Positions 51,611 to 60,631 of a stretch of 64,000 nucleotides of DNA are shown in pieces. The stretch is from Cloacibacillus evryensis DSM 19522 (GTDB lineage: Bacteria; Synergistota; Synergistia; Synergistales; Synergistaceae), in assembly GCF_000585335.1 (NCBI RefSeq), contig NZ_KK073872.1, forward strand, positions 2,657,283-2,721,282, in the 5' to 3' direction. Below the pieces are notes generated by a model. It worked only from the letters and a program-made list of their open reading frames with translations, was not told the origin of the DNA and searched no databases. Both the position numbers and the translations under genes were made by a program. Each line of letters opens with the position of its first letter. Positions within the stretch are counted from its first letter, which is position 1.

Positions 51611-54205
51611 ATGATATCGCTGTTTGCCCACAACCAAATAGCCTATAGCTCCGCCCTCTCCATGCTCAACGACACCGGCAAGGCCGCCGTCGTCCACCCC
51701 ACCGGCACCGGCAAGTCTTTCATCGGCTTCAAGCTCGCGGAGGATCATCCGGATGCCTCTATCTGCTGGCTTTCTCCCTCGGAGTATATTTTCAGGACAC
51801 AGATGGAGAATCTAAGGGCGACTGGCGCGGAGGTCCCTGATAATATTCTCTTCTTCACCTACGCGAAGCTGATGCTTATGCCGGAGGAGGAGCTTTCCGC
51901 TATTCGTCCCTCCTATATCATCCTCGACGAGTTCCACCGCTGCGGCGCGCAGATGTGGGGCGGCGGCGTGGAACGGCTGCTTGCCATGTATCCGCAAGCC
52001 CCCGTCCTCGGTCTCTCGGCTACCAACATCCGCTACCTCGACAACCAGCGTGACATGGCCGACGAACTATTCGACGGCAATATAGCCTCCGAAATGACCT
52101 TGGGCGAAGCGATCGTGCGCGGCATTTTGGCCCCGCCGACCTATGTCGTCTCGATCTACTCCTGCGAAAAAGATCTGGTAAAATACCAGTCCCGCATCAA
52201 AGGCGCGAAAACCAAAGCGGTGCGCGACGAAGCCCAAAAACGTCTCGACGCCTTGAGACGCGCGCTGGAAAAAGCGGAAGGGCTGGACATCGTCTTCGAA
52301 AAGCACATGACCGATAGGCATGGCAAATACCTGCTCTTCTGTTCAAGCGTCGAGCATCTGAACGAAATAGCGGCCCATGTGCCGCAGTGGTTCGCCAAAG
52401 CCGCCGCCGGCGCAAGCGGTGACGCCGGCCTTACTGACGGCGCGAACATACATCTATATAAAGCCTACGCCGACGACCCCGAGACCAGCAAAGCCTTCGC
52501 CGCCTTCAAGACGGACGACAGCGACGCTTTAAAGCTTCTCTTGTGCATAGACATGCTCAACGAGGGCGTCCACATCGACGACATAGCCGGTGTTATCCTC
52601 TTCCGCCCCACAGTCTCCCCCATCGTCTACAAACAGCAGATCGGCAGAGCCTTATCCGCCGGGAACAACAAAAAGACCGTCATCATCGACGTCGTCAACA
52701 ATATAGAGAACCTCTACAGCGTCTCCGCCATCCAGGAGGAGATGCGTTCGATCATCGACTGCTACAGAGCCGCGGGAGACGAAGATAAGATCGTAAACGA
52801 CTCCTTCACCATCATCGACGAGGTGAAGGACAGCCGCCGCCTCTTCAACGAACTTGAAGAGAGCCTCTCCGCCTCATGGGAGACGATGTTCGGATATGCA
52901 AGGGCCTATTACCTGAAACAGGGAAACCTCTACATACCCAAACGCTATAAGACAAAAGAGGGATACTCCCTCGGCTCCTGGCTCAACACACAGAGACTCG
53001 TCTATGCCGGAAAGATACCGGGCGTACTCGGCAAAGAGCGGACAGCCAAACTTGAGAGCATCGGCATGAGCTGGAAAAACCGCTACGACCTCTCGTGGGA
53101 GAGATACTACAAAGCGCTCTGCGCATACAAATACCAGAACGGCAACATCGACGTCCAGGCAAACTACGTGACGCCGGAGGGCCTTGACCTCGGCAAATGG
53201 ATATGCAATCTGCGCCAGGCGAAAAGCGGCGGCCGCAGAGGTTACTACCTCACCGATGAACGTATCGCGGCGCTGGGCAAGCTCGGCATGATCTGGGACA
53301 AACTCGACTACCTATGGGAGCAAAACTACCTCGCCTGCGCCGAATACTACATGAGGCATCACGACCTCAACATACCGGCGAACCACGCCTCCGAAAACGG
53401 CCTGCGCATCGGGGCCTGGCTGAGAAGAATGCGCAAAATAAGAAGCGGCAGGCTCAACGGCTCCGCGCCTCTGACTAAGGAACAGATAGCTCGGCTGGAC
53501 GCGATACATATGAACTGGGTCGACACCCGCACGCGGCAATGGGAATACGGCTATCAACAGGCCGCCGCCCACCATAAAGAATTCGGCACTCTTGACGTGG
53601 CCGCCGGATACGTCAACAAAAACGGCTTCCCGCTCGGCGAGTGGCTGCGAAACCACACTGACCTCAATACAAAAACGGGACGCACATCGATAAAAGTCAC
53701 GCCGGAACGCCGCGCGAAACTCGACAAACTCGGTTTCAAATGGACCGTCGAAGACTCCTGGCAGAAGCGCATCGCTGCCTGCGAAGAATACCTCAAAGGA
53801 CACGGCGACCTCGACGTCCCCGCCAACTACGTTACCGATGGCATCTGGCTCGGCAAATGGCTCTACGAATGCCGGCGCGCCTACCGCGGCGAAACAGATG
53901 GCAAGAGGCTGACCAAAGAACAGATGCGACAGTTGGAAAAACTGGGCATGGACTGGCGCACCGCCTCGGAACGCGCCTGGGCCGAAAGATATGAAACCGC
54001 CGCTCGCCTGTTCAAAACCGGGAGCGACACAAATACCGGACAAGGCGGCAAGACAGAAGAGAGAGCCAAGATCAGCCAATGGATCGCGCGTCAGAGGACT
54101 CTTCACATACAGGGCAAGCTGACACGTGAACAGATAGAGATGTTGAACACGCTGAATGCGGCAAAGACGATGAGGCAAAGAAATTCAGAGAGAGGAACGG
54201 TCTAA
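51611..54205 (+). CDS. SF2 DEAD-type helicase with tandem helicase-associated (HA) repeats
   Basis: 864 residues. N-terminal ATPase core (about 1-440): Walker A HPTGTGKSF, motif II LDEFHRCG, LGLSATN, and QQIGRALS motif VI. The C-terminal half has five clear HA repeats of about 70 residues (pattern W-x-x-x-Y ... GNLDVPANY ... G-x-x-LG-x-WL ... LT-x-EQ-x-x-x-L-x-x-LGM-x-W) and a sixth degenerate one. ATG at 51611 has AAAGGAGG 6 bases ahead; an upstream in-frame ATG at 51518 has none. HA repeats are thought to bind nucleic acid. Cellular role unknown; lies between a regulator and polysaccharide locus 2. Confidence 0.85.
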   Translation: MISLFAHNQIAYSSALSMLNDTGKAAVVHPTGTGKSFIGFKLAEDHPDASICWLSPSEYIFRTQMENLRATGAEVPDNILFFTYAKLMLMPEEELSAIRPSYIILDEFHRCGAQMWGGGVERLLAMYPQAPVLGLSATNIRYLDNQRDMADELFDGNIASEMTLGEAIVRGILAPPTYVVSIYSCEKDLVKYQSRIKGAKTKAVRDEAQKRLDALRRALEKAEGLDIVFEKHMTDRHGKYLLFCSSVEHLNEIAAHVPQWFAKAAAGASGDAGLTDGANIHLYKAYADDPETSKAFAAFKTDDSDALKLLLCIDMLNEGVHIDDIAGVILFRPTVSPIVYKQQIGRALSAGNNKKTVIIDVVNNIENLYSVSAIQEEMRSIIDCYRAAGDEDKIVNDSFTIIDEVKDSRRLFNELEESLSASWETMFGYARAYYLKQGNLYIPKRYKTKEGYSLGSWLNTQRLVYAGKIPGVLGKERTAKLESIGMSWKNRYDLSWERYYKALCAYKYQNGNIDVQANYVTPEGLDLGKWICNLRQAKSGGRRGYYLTDERIAALGKLGMIWDKLDYLWEQNYLACAEYYMRHHDLNIPANHASENGLRIGAWLRRMRKIRSGRLNGSAPLTKEQIARLDAIHMNWVDTRTRQWEYGYQQAAAHHKEFGTLDVAAGYVNKNGFPLGEWLRNHTDLNTKTGRTSIKVTPERRAKLDKLGFKWTVEDSWQKRIAACEEYLKGHGDLDVPANYVTDGIWLGKWLYECRRAYRGETDGKRLTKEQMRQLEKLGMDWRTASERAWAERYETAARLFKTGSDTNTGQGGKTEERAKISQWIARQRTLHIQGKLTREQIEMLNTLNAAKTMRQRNSERGTV

Positions 54206-54207
54206 AG

Positions 54208-54330
54208 ATGGATACAAGGCCGCTTGATCTCCGTGACGGACTGTCTCGCGTAATAGTGCTAACGGCTGTCCTGTCAATGAAAATTAATTATAGCGACATT
54301 AAATATTCCTTTGCGGCTGATCCGTCATAG
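54208..54330 (+). CDS. Possible small protein between helicase and sugar transferase
   Basis: 40 residues (MDTRPLDLRDGLSRVIV at the start, ending FAADPS) beginning 3 bases after the helicase stop. It has a short hydrophobic stretch and ends just before the ribosome site of the sugar transferase. Could be a real coupled peptide or the start of a lost gene. No family recognised. Confidence 0.3.
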   Translation: MDTRPLDLRDGLSRVIVLTAVLSMKINYSDIKYSFAADPS

Positions 54331-54341
54331 AGGTTAAGATA

Positions 54342-54965
54342 ATGTATAAAAACTGCTTTAAAAGATTGATAGATATATCTATATCCTTCATCGGTCTGGC
54401 TTTGCTTGCCATACCGATGTTGGCAGTTGCCGCAATCGTAAAGGCAGACTCCAAAGGTGCTGTACTCTTTTGGCAGAAACGTGTCGGCATACATAAAACA
54501 ACATTCATGATGCCAAAGTTCAGAACAATGTACGTTGATACTCCCGCTAATATGCCGACCCATATGCTAAATGATCCCGATAAATGGATAACTGGATGCG
54601 GAAAATTCTTGCGCAAAACGAGCCTTGATGAATTACCGCAGATTTGGTGCATTTTTACTGGGCAAATGTCCGTCATTGGCCCGCGCCCCGCGCTCTGGAA
54701 CCAATACGACCTCATCGCCGAACGCGACAAATACGGAGCCAACGACATCCGTCCCGGCCTCACCGGCTGGGCGCAGATAAACGGCCGCGACGAACTGCCG
54801 ATAGAGGTAAAGGCCAGATACGACGGCGAATACGTAAAGAAAATGAGCTTCCTCTTCGACTGCAAATGCTTCTTCGGCACCATCGCCTGCGTGCTGAAAA
54901 AAGAGGGCGTTGTCGAGGGCGGCACGGGAACAATTGCGCAAAAGGAATTACATCGGCATGGATAA
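54342..54965 (+). CDS. Initiating sugar-1-phosphate transferase (undecaprenyl-phosphate)
   Basis: 207 residues of the bacterial sugar transferase (PglC/WbgY-like) family: N-terminal membrane helix (ISISFIGLALLAIPMLAVAA), KFRTM, RKTSLDELPQIW with the catalytic Asp-Glu pair, MSVIGPRPA, RPGLTGWAQINGRD. It loads the first sugar phosphate onto undecaprenyl phosphate and opens locus 2. The sugar is likely an N-acetylated deoxyhexose given the downstream dehydratase. GAGG precedes the ATG. Confidence 0.92.
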   Translation: MYKNCFKRLIDISISFIGLALLAIPMLAVAAIVKADSKGAVLFWQKRVGIHKTTFMMPKFRTMYVDTPANMPTHMLNDPDKWITGCGKFLRKTSLDELPQIWCIFTGQMSVIGPRPALWNQYDLIAERDKYGANDIRPGLTGWAQINGRDELPIEVKARYDGEYVKKMSFLFDCKCFFGTIACVLKKEGVVEGGTGTIAQKELHRHG

Positions 54966-55260
54966 ATTTTTAGCTATAACGGGTGCTTCTGGAAAATCAA
55001 GAAAAAATGAGCAGCTTGGTAAAAAGCCAGTATTTTTTAACGTGCCGTTTCCCATTGCGTATTTATTTGTGTGGATACTCTTCTTTGTGTCTTTTACCCA
55101 ACAAGATTACCGAGAAAAGGTACAGCGTCTTTGTGAACCACGCATTTTTTCTCATGAAGCGGCTACTAAAGATCTTAACTATTCCCCTTGCTCTTTCGGA
55201 GAAGGTATTACGGACGAAATCAAAAAATACAAAATTTGGCTTTTAAAGAAAAAGAGCTGA
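54958..55260 (+). pseudogene. NAD-dependent epimerase remnant with internal deletion
   Basis: The frame starts MDKFLAITGASGKS, the nucleotide-binding opening of an SDR epimerase, and jumps almost at once to a sequence like the C-terminus of such enzymes (FFNVPFPIAYLFVWILFFVSF; EPRIFSHEAATKDLNYSP; EGITDEIKKY). About 200 middle residues are missing with the frame kept. Its ATG overlaps the sugar transferase stop. No activity expected. Confidence 0.7.
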
Positions 55261-55271
55261 TTGGTAAAGTC

Positions 55272-56504
55272 ATGAAGATAATGTATTTAACGGCAGAAGG
55301 TTTTGATACTCCCAATCCTAATAATCAACTAGTAATGACAATGCTGGACGATTTCCTTTCATATGGCATTGGCGTGTATCTTGTGCAAAGCCATAAAACC
55401 GGCACATACGATGACATTCCCAATTGTTTAAAAGATAAAGCAGGCCTGACCTATGACATCATTCAGCGCCCTGTAATCAACAAGACAAATTTCATAAAAC
55501 GGTATCTGGACGAATTAAAGTATTTATGGCGTGCAAAAAAAAGATGGGAAATAGGCGGAAGAGATGTGGATTTAATTCTACTACAATCCAACCCAACTAG
55601 TGTTTTTTATATTTTTCTGTTAAAGCATATATTGAAAAAACCGATTGTATATAGCGTATTTGATATCTTTCCTGGCAGTGCCTACGAAATAGGTGTAGTT
55701 AAGCAGAGATGGGTTTATCAAATATTTTATGAAATCCAAAAATTAGCTTACCGTTGGAGCAGCATCATTGTTGTCCCAGGGGATGATATGAAGGACACTT
55801 TAACTTCAATAGGTGTGCCAGAATACAAAATTTGTGTGATTCCTAATTGGTATGACGATCGTTCTGTGTCTGAGATAAAAGATGCCGATAATCGATTTTT
55901 TCAGGAGAATAACATCGAGAAAACAGGCCAATTTATTGTTCAATTTGCCGGTACGCTAGGCTATGTGCTTGATTTTCAAACTATCATTGATGTTGCCGAG
56001 TTACTAAAAAACGATTCCGATATTGTTTTTCATATTATTGGGGATGGAAATATGCGGAAGCGTTACTTTGAAAAAATTAAACAAAGTACGTTGACTAACA
56101 TTAAGACATTTCCATGGCAAAGAATAGAAATTATTCAAGACGTATACAGTGGTTGTGATGTTTGCCTAATTCCTCTGAAAAGAGGTGTCATTGAAACCGG
56201 CTTTCCGAGCAAATCCACATTACTTATGGCTTGCCGGCGTGTTGTTATAAGTTCTGTACCAGAAAATACAAAATATTATCAAATGATTAACAATAATAAT
56301 ATTGGGATTGCTGTTCCAATCGGACAACCACAAAAATTAGCTGAAGTCATCAGGTATTTACGAAATCATCCTGAACAGATTACAAAAATTGAAAATAAGG
56401 CACAAGAATACAGCAAAAAATATTTTTCAAGAACATGTAATGTTCCCAAGTTTATCCACCTTTTTGAAGAGCTATGTGCAAGTGAGGTTGAGAAGAATGT
56501 TTGA
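55272..56504 (+). CDS. Glycosyltransferase family 4 (WbuB-like)
   Basis: 410-residue GT-B enzyme. MKIMYLTAEGFDTPNPNNQ start, PIVYSVFDIFPGSAYEIG in the acceptor domain, FAGTLGYVLDFQTIIDVAE at the donor-domain start and GFPSKSTLLMAC in place of the E-x7-E motif. Resembles WbuB-type enzymes that act on FucNAc-linked lipids. ATG 55272 is taken; the frame extends upstream into the remnant. AT-rich. Confidence 0.85.
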   Translation: MKIMYLTAEGFDTPNPNNQLVMTMLDDFLSYGIGVYLVQSHKTGTYDDIPNCLKDKAGLTYDIIQRPVINKTNFIKRYLDELKYLWRAKKRWEIGGRDVDLILLQSNPTSVFYIFLLKHILKKPIVYSVFDIFPGSAYEIGVVKQRWVYQIFYEIQKLAYRWSSIIVVPGDDMKDTLTSIGVPEYKICVIPNWYDDRSVSEIKDADNRFFQENNIEKTGQFIVQFAGTLGYVLDFQTIIDVAELLKNDSDIVFHIIGDGNMRKRYFEKIKQSTLTNIKTFPWQRIEIIQDVYSGCDVCLIPLKRGVIETGFPSKSTLLMACRRVVISSVPENTKYYQMINNNNIGIAVPIGQPQKLAEVIRYLRNHPEQITKIENKAQEYSKKYFSRTCNVPKFIHLFEELCASEVEKNV

Positions 56505-57513
56505 AGGAAAGGTACTGCTAATAACAGGGGGTACAGGCTCTTTTGGTCATGCCGTTTTGGATCGCTTTTTGTCCTCCAATATTGCAGAAATAAGGATTTT
56601 TTCACGCGACGAAAAAAAGCAAGACGATATGCGCCGCTGCTATCAAAACGATAAAATTAAGTATTACATTGGTGATGTTCGCGATCCCTATAGCCTAGAC
56701 AGTGCGGTGCTGGGTGTTGACTATATTTTTCATGCGGCTGCGTTAAAACAGGTTCCATCGTGCGAGTTTTTTCCAATTGAAGCTGTAAAAACAAATGTGC
56801 TTGGAACAGAAAATGTGCTCAACAACGCTATTGCACATGGCGTAAAAAAAGTTGTGTGTTTGTCTACAGATAAGGCAGCATATCCTGTCAACGCGATGGG
56901 GATATCAAAGGCAATGATGGAAAAAACGTTTGTGGCAAAATCACGCACCATTAATCCCGAAGCTACATCCATTTGCGGCACCAGATACGGCAACGTAATG
57001 TGCTCTCGTGGCAGTGTTATTCCACTTTTCATCAATCAAATCAAATGTGGCCAAGCGTTGACTGTAACGGACCCACACATGACACGCTACATAATGTCAC
57101 TGAAAGAGGCCGTTGACTTGGTGGTTTATGCTTTTTTACATGCACGATCAGGCGATATCATGATTCAAAAAGCACCTTCATGTTATATAGGTGATTTAGC
57201 TCTCGCTATCAGGTTGTTATTTAATGCTGACAATGAGATAGTGACTATTGGCACTCGACATGGCGAAAAAAGATATGAGGTGCTAATGACAAAAGAGGAA
57301 GCCGCAAAAGCTGAAGATTTAGGTTCTTTCTTTCGTATTCCCTCTGATAATCGCAATCTAAATTATGAACATATGGAATCCGGCTCACATGCAATCACAG
57401 AGGCGGATGAATATAACTCACAGAATACAGTTATTTTAACTATTGAGCAGATTGCGGAAAAGCTTAAGGAGATTCCCGAAGTCCAAAAAGAGCTCATAAC
57501 GTGGAGTAAATAA
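56497..57513 (+). CDS. UDP-GlcNAc 4,6-dehydratase/epimerase, CapE/WbjB type
   Basis: 338-residue short-chain dehydrogenase: ITGGTGSFGHAVL NAD loop, FHAAALKQVPSCE, CLSTDKAAYPVNAMGISK with the catalytic set (MGISK replaces YxxxK as in inverting dehydratases), and RYGNVMCSRGSVIP. Makes 4-keto-6-deoxy precursors of FucNAc/QuiNAc-type sugars. ATG at 56497 has GAGGTTGAG ahead and overlaps the GT4 by 8 bases. Confidence 0.9.
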   Translation: MFEGKVLLITGGTGSFGHAVLDRFLSSNIAEIRIFSRDEKKQDDMRRCYQNDKIKYYIGDVRDPYSLDSAVLGVDYIFHAAALKQVPSCEFFPIEAVKTNVLGTENVLNNAIAHGVKKVVCLSTDKAAYPVNAMGISKAMMEKTFVAKSRTINPEATSICGTRYGNVMCSRGSVIPLFINQIKCGQALTVTDPHMTRYIMSLKEAVDLVVYAFLHARSGDIMIQKAPSCYIGDLALAIRLLFNADNEIVTIGTRHGEKRYEVLMTKEEAAKAEDLGSFFRIPSDNRNLNYEHMESGSHAITEADEYNSQNTVILTIEQIAEKLKEIPEVQKELITWSK

Positions 57514-57515
57514 TA

Positions 57516-58376
57516 ATGAAGGTTTTGGTATTAGGATGTAATGGAATGGCAGGGCATGTAGTATCGCTACATCTGCAGGATAACGGGTTTAATGTAACAG
57601 GTTTGGCGCGCTCCCAAAAAATTGGTGTTCCTACAATTATTTGTGATGTGACTGATTTTGCCAAACTTCAAACCATCATTGGTGACGGAAATTATGATGT
57701 AGTTATCAATTGTGTAGGTATTCTTAATCATTATGCACAGGAACATAAGGGAAATGCCGTGCTGATTAACGCGTATCTACCACATTATCTGGCAGAACTG
57801 ACAGCAGATACGAAAACACAGGTCATACAGATAAGCACAGACTGTGTTTTTTCTGGACAGCGAGGAAAATATAAAGAAACAGATATTTGTGACGGACAGA
57901 CATTTTACGACAGGAGCAAAGCTTTAGGAGAAATCATTGACAATAAAAATTTGACCATTCGCACTTCGATTATAGGACCTGACTTGAATCCTGATGGAAT
58001 TGGATTGCTCAACTGGTTCATGCAGCAGGATGGGCCGGTTTATGGCTATACAAAAGCAATTTGGACGGGGCAAACTACATTACAATTGGCAAAAACGATA
58101 GAACAGGCAATAATTCAAAAACTAGCGGGGCTACACCATTTAGTCCCGGAAATGCAAATTTCAAAATATAATTTGCTACTCCTTTGCAACAAATATATTC
58201 GTAAAAACTCTATAAAAATTTTGCCAGATGAAAATATCCTCATAGATAAGTCACTTGTACGAGGAGAAGACTCTTTCAAGTACTCTATCCCCGGTTATGA
58301 GACAATGATTCCTGAGCTTGTTAGTTGGATTAGTAAACATAGAAGTCTATATCCACATTATGAGATCAAAGAGTAA
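57516..58376 (+). CDS. SDR reductase, RmlD/WbjC-like
   Basis: 286 residues: LGCNGMAGHVVSLHL NAD(P) loop, INCVGILNHY, ISTDCVFSG and YDRSKALGE catalytic motifs typical of RmlD-like sugar reductases. Two bases after the 4,6-dehydratase, it most likely reduces that enzyme's keto product. A second enzyme for FucNAc (2-epimerase) is not seen unless beyond the window. Confidence 0.87.
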   Translation: MKVLVLGCNGMAGHVVSLHLQDNGFNVTGLARSQKIGVPTIICDVTDFAKLQTIIGDGNYDVVINCVGILNHYAQEHKGNAVLINAYLPHYLAELTADTKTQVIQISTDCVFSGQRGKYKETDICDGQTFYDRSKALGEIIDNKNLTIRTSIIGPDLNPDGIGLLNWFMQQDGPVYGYTKAIWTGQTTLQLAKTIEQAIIQKLAGLHHLVPEMQISKYNLLLLCNKYIRKNSIKILPDENILIDKSLVRGEDSFKYSIPGYETMIPELVSWISKHRSLYPHYEIKE

Positions 58377-58382
58377 CTTATT

Positions 58383-59447
58383 ATGAAAAATATATGCTTT
58401 ATCACATTAGGAAATCTCTATTTATGCCCCTATTTGGAATTTTACCTCCGTCAAATCAACGGACCTTATACTGTCATATTTTGGGATCGCGAACAAAGGA
58501 ATGAAACAGCAAATGGACAAGCTATCTATAAGAGATTTTCTTTTTCATGTACGACAAATAATAATTTTAGAAAAATTATGGGATATATCAAATTTCGGAA
58601 ATACATAAAGCGGACACTCCATAAAAATGTGTTTGATGTAATTGTCTTACTTCAAACACAAGCGGCATTGTTGGTTTATGATCTATTACTTAAGTATTAT
58701 AAGGGGAAATATATTATTGACATTCGGGATTATAGTTATGAAAAATATAATTTTATATATAATATGGAAGCAACGCTAATAAAAAACTCTCTGCATACCA
58801 TAATATCATCCAATGGTTACCGAGCTTTTTTACCGCCGCATGACTATTTAGTTATACATAACCTAAGGTATTTACCCAAGGTACAGACAAAACATATTAG
58901 TTTGAGGGAGAAGAGGCAAAACGTTCTCACCATTGCTTTTATTGGCTTTGTTAATTATCAGAAACAACATCAGAAATTGATCTTATCACTGAAAGATGAT
59001 TCCAGGTTTGAGTTACGTTTTATCGGTACGCGGGCAAAAGAATTGGAGGCATTTTGCCAGGACCATGCAGTAAAGAACGTAACATTGATAGATACCTTTG
59101 ACTCAAGTAAGATTGTCGATTTATATCATGGCGTTGATTTTGTGAACAATTTATACGGCAATCACACGCCAGTTCTCGATTACGCGCTTTCAAATAAATT
59201 ATATTTTGCCGCAGAATTACGGATACCAATACTTGTTTGTCCAGACACGTACATGTCTGATGTCGTTGAAGATTATGGGATTGGTCTAACTGTCGATATT
59301 AATTCATACAATCTCGGTAACACTTTGTACGACTATTATTGGAAAATTAACTGGGAAGTTTTTGACCGTAATTGCTCTATGTTTCTCGATAAAGCATATG
59401 TTGAGAATAATAATTTAGAAAAACTAATAAAGGAAACTTTTTTGTAA
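58383..59447 (+). CDS. Glycosyltransferase (GT-B fold, unassigned family)
   Basis: 354 residues: MKNICFITLGNLYLCPYLEF start, LTIAFIGFVNYQKQHQKLI opening a donor domain, and VLDYALSNKLYFAAELRIPIL near the nucleotide site. Looks like capsule-type GT-B transferases without a clear GT4 E-x7-E motif. Strongly AT-rich. Followed by a 74-base gap. Confidence 0.7.
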   Translation: MKNICFITLGNLYLCPYLEFYLRQINGPYTVIFWDREQRNETANGQAIYKRFSFSCTTNNNFRKIMGYIKFRKYIKRTLHKNVFDVIVLLQTQAALLVYDLLLKYYKGKYIIDIRDYSYEKYNFIYNMEATLIKNSLHTIISSNGYRAFLPPHDYLVIHNLRYLPKVQTKHISLREKRQNVLTIAFIGFVNYQKQHQKLILSLKDDSRFELRFIGTRAKELEAFCQDHAVKNVTLIDTFDSSKIVDLYHGVDFVNNLYGNHTPVLDYALSNKLYFAAELRIPILVCPDTYMSDVVEDYGIGLTVDINSYNLGNTLYDYYWKINWEVFDRNCSMFLDKAYVENNNLEKLIKETFL

Positions 59448-59521
59448 AACAGCCTTTTATTATGTTGATATGGGTATACCTGGAATCTATGCTAAATATA
59501 TGTTAAGTAAGGAGAAACTAT

Positions 59522-60631
59522 ATGTTACAAATTTTACATACTATACCTGCACTTGACGGCGGTGGCGCTGACCGTATCTTATACGATTATTGTATCAGAA
59601 TGTCAGACGTCATTCATTTTGATTTTATTGTTCATACCGAAAACCAAGGCATCCTTGAACAAGAACTGCAAAATATAGGATGCCGGATATTTCATATTCA
59701 GCCTCTTCACACAAATGCTCGCGCATATTGCTCTAATATTAAAAATATTATAAAAAATGGAAAATATGACATTATACATGTTTCACAAGGATATAGAGGA
59801 TTGATAATGATATTTTATGCAAAAAAATATGGAATCAAGGTTCGCATCGCTCATTCCCATATGGCGTATATTCCAGAGTCAATAAAAGAACATGTGGTTA
59901 GAAAAATATCCACGTTTTTCGTAAAACGATACGCAACACATCTATTCGCCTGTGGCAAAGACGCAGCAATTTGGATGTGGGGGAGGGAAGCCTATACTTC
60001 TGGCAAGGTACATATTATGACAAATGCTATAGATACCGAACGCTTTAAATATTCAGAAGAAAAAAGAGACAAAATTCGTGCCGAGCTAAGACTGGAAGAT
60101 AAATTTGTTATCGGCAATGTGGCACGTTTTTCATATCAAAAAAATCATGAGTTCCTGATAAGGGTTTTCGCCGAAGTTAAAAAAATCAGGAAAGATGCTG
60201 TTTTGATGCTTATTGGTAGAGGAGAACTGGAAGCGGACATAAAAAACCAAGTTTCGGTATTAGGGTTAAACGATTCCGTCATTTTTATGGGTGTGCGAAA
60301 CGATGTATCGGAGCTACTGAATACCATGGATGTTTTTGTGTTGCCATCAAGATACGAGGGACTTCCTGTCACACTGATTGAAGTACAGGCAAACGGACTA
60401 CCAGTACTTGTCGCGGATACTGTCACAAAAGAAATATATATCAATAATAATGTCGCTTATTTGCCGCTCAGTATAAACTGTTGGGTTGATGCTATTATAT
60501 GTAGCTCTACAAAGACAAGATTTAATAATGGTTCTGAATTAGTAAAAAATGCAGGCTATGACATAACCCTAGAAAGCCTTGGGCTATTACAGCATTATAA
60601 GGAATTGCATGATGGAACAAATTCACAATAA
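59522..60631 (+). CDS. Glycosyltransferase family 4
   Basis: 369-residue GT-B enzyme: ALDGGGADRILYDY loop, NVARFSYQKNHEFLIR, RYEGLPVTLIEVQANGLPV (E-x7-E motif). AAGGAGAAACT precedes the ATG. Overlaps the next gene. Confidence 0.92.
   Translation: MLQILHTIPALDGGGADRILYDYCIRMSDVIHFDFIVHTENQGILEQELQNIGCRIFHIQPLHTNARAYCSNIKNIIKNGKYDIIHVSQGYRGLIMIFYAKKYGIKVRIAHSHMAYIPESIKEHVVRKISTFFVKRYATHLFACGKDAAIWMWGREAYTSGKVHIMTNAIDTERFKYSEEKRDKIRAELRLEDKFVIGNVARFSYQKNHEFLIRVFAEVKKIRKDAVLMLIGRGELEADIKNQVSVLGLNDSVIFMGVRNDVSELLNTMDVFVLPSRYEGLPVTLIEVQANGLPVLVADTVTKEIYINNNVAYLPLSINCWVDAIICSSTKTRFNNGSELVKNAGYDITLESLGLLQHYKELHDGTNSQ

Noticed and set aside
54910-54957. Upstream extension of the epimerase remnant inside the sugar transferase
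   Set aside because: It lies within the certain sugar transferase gene, and the SDR opening begins at the ATG at 54958.
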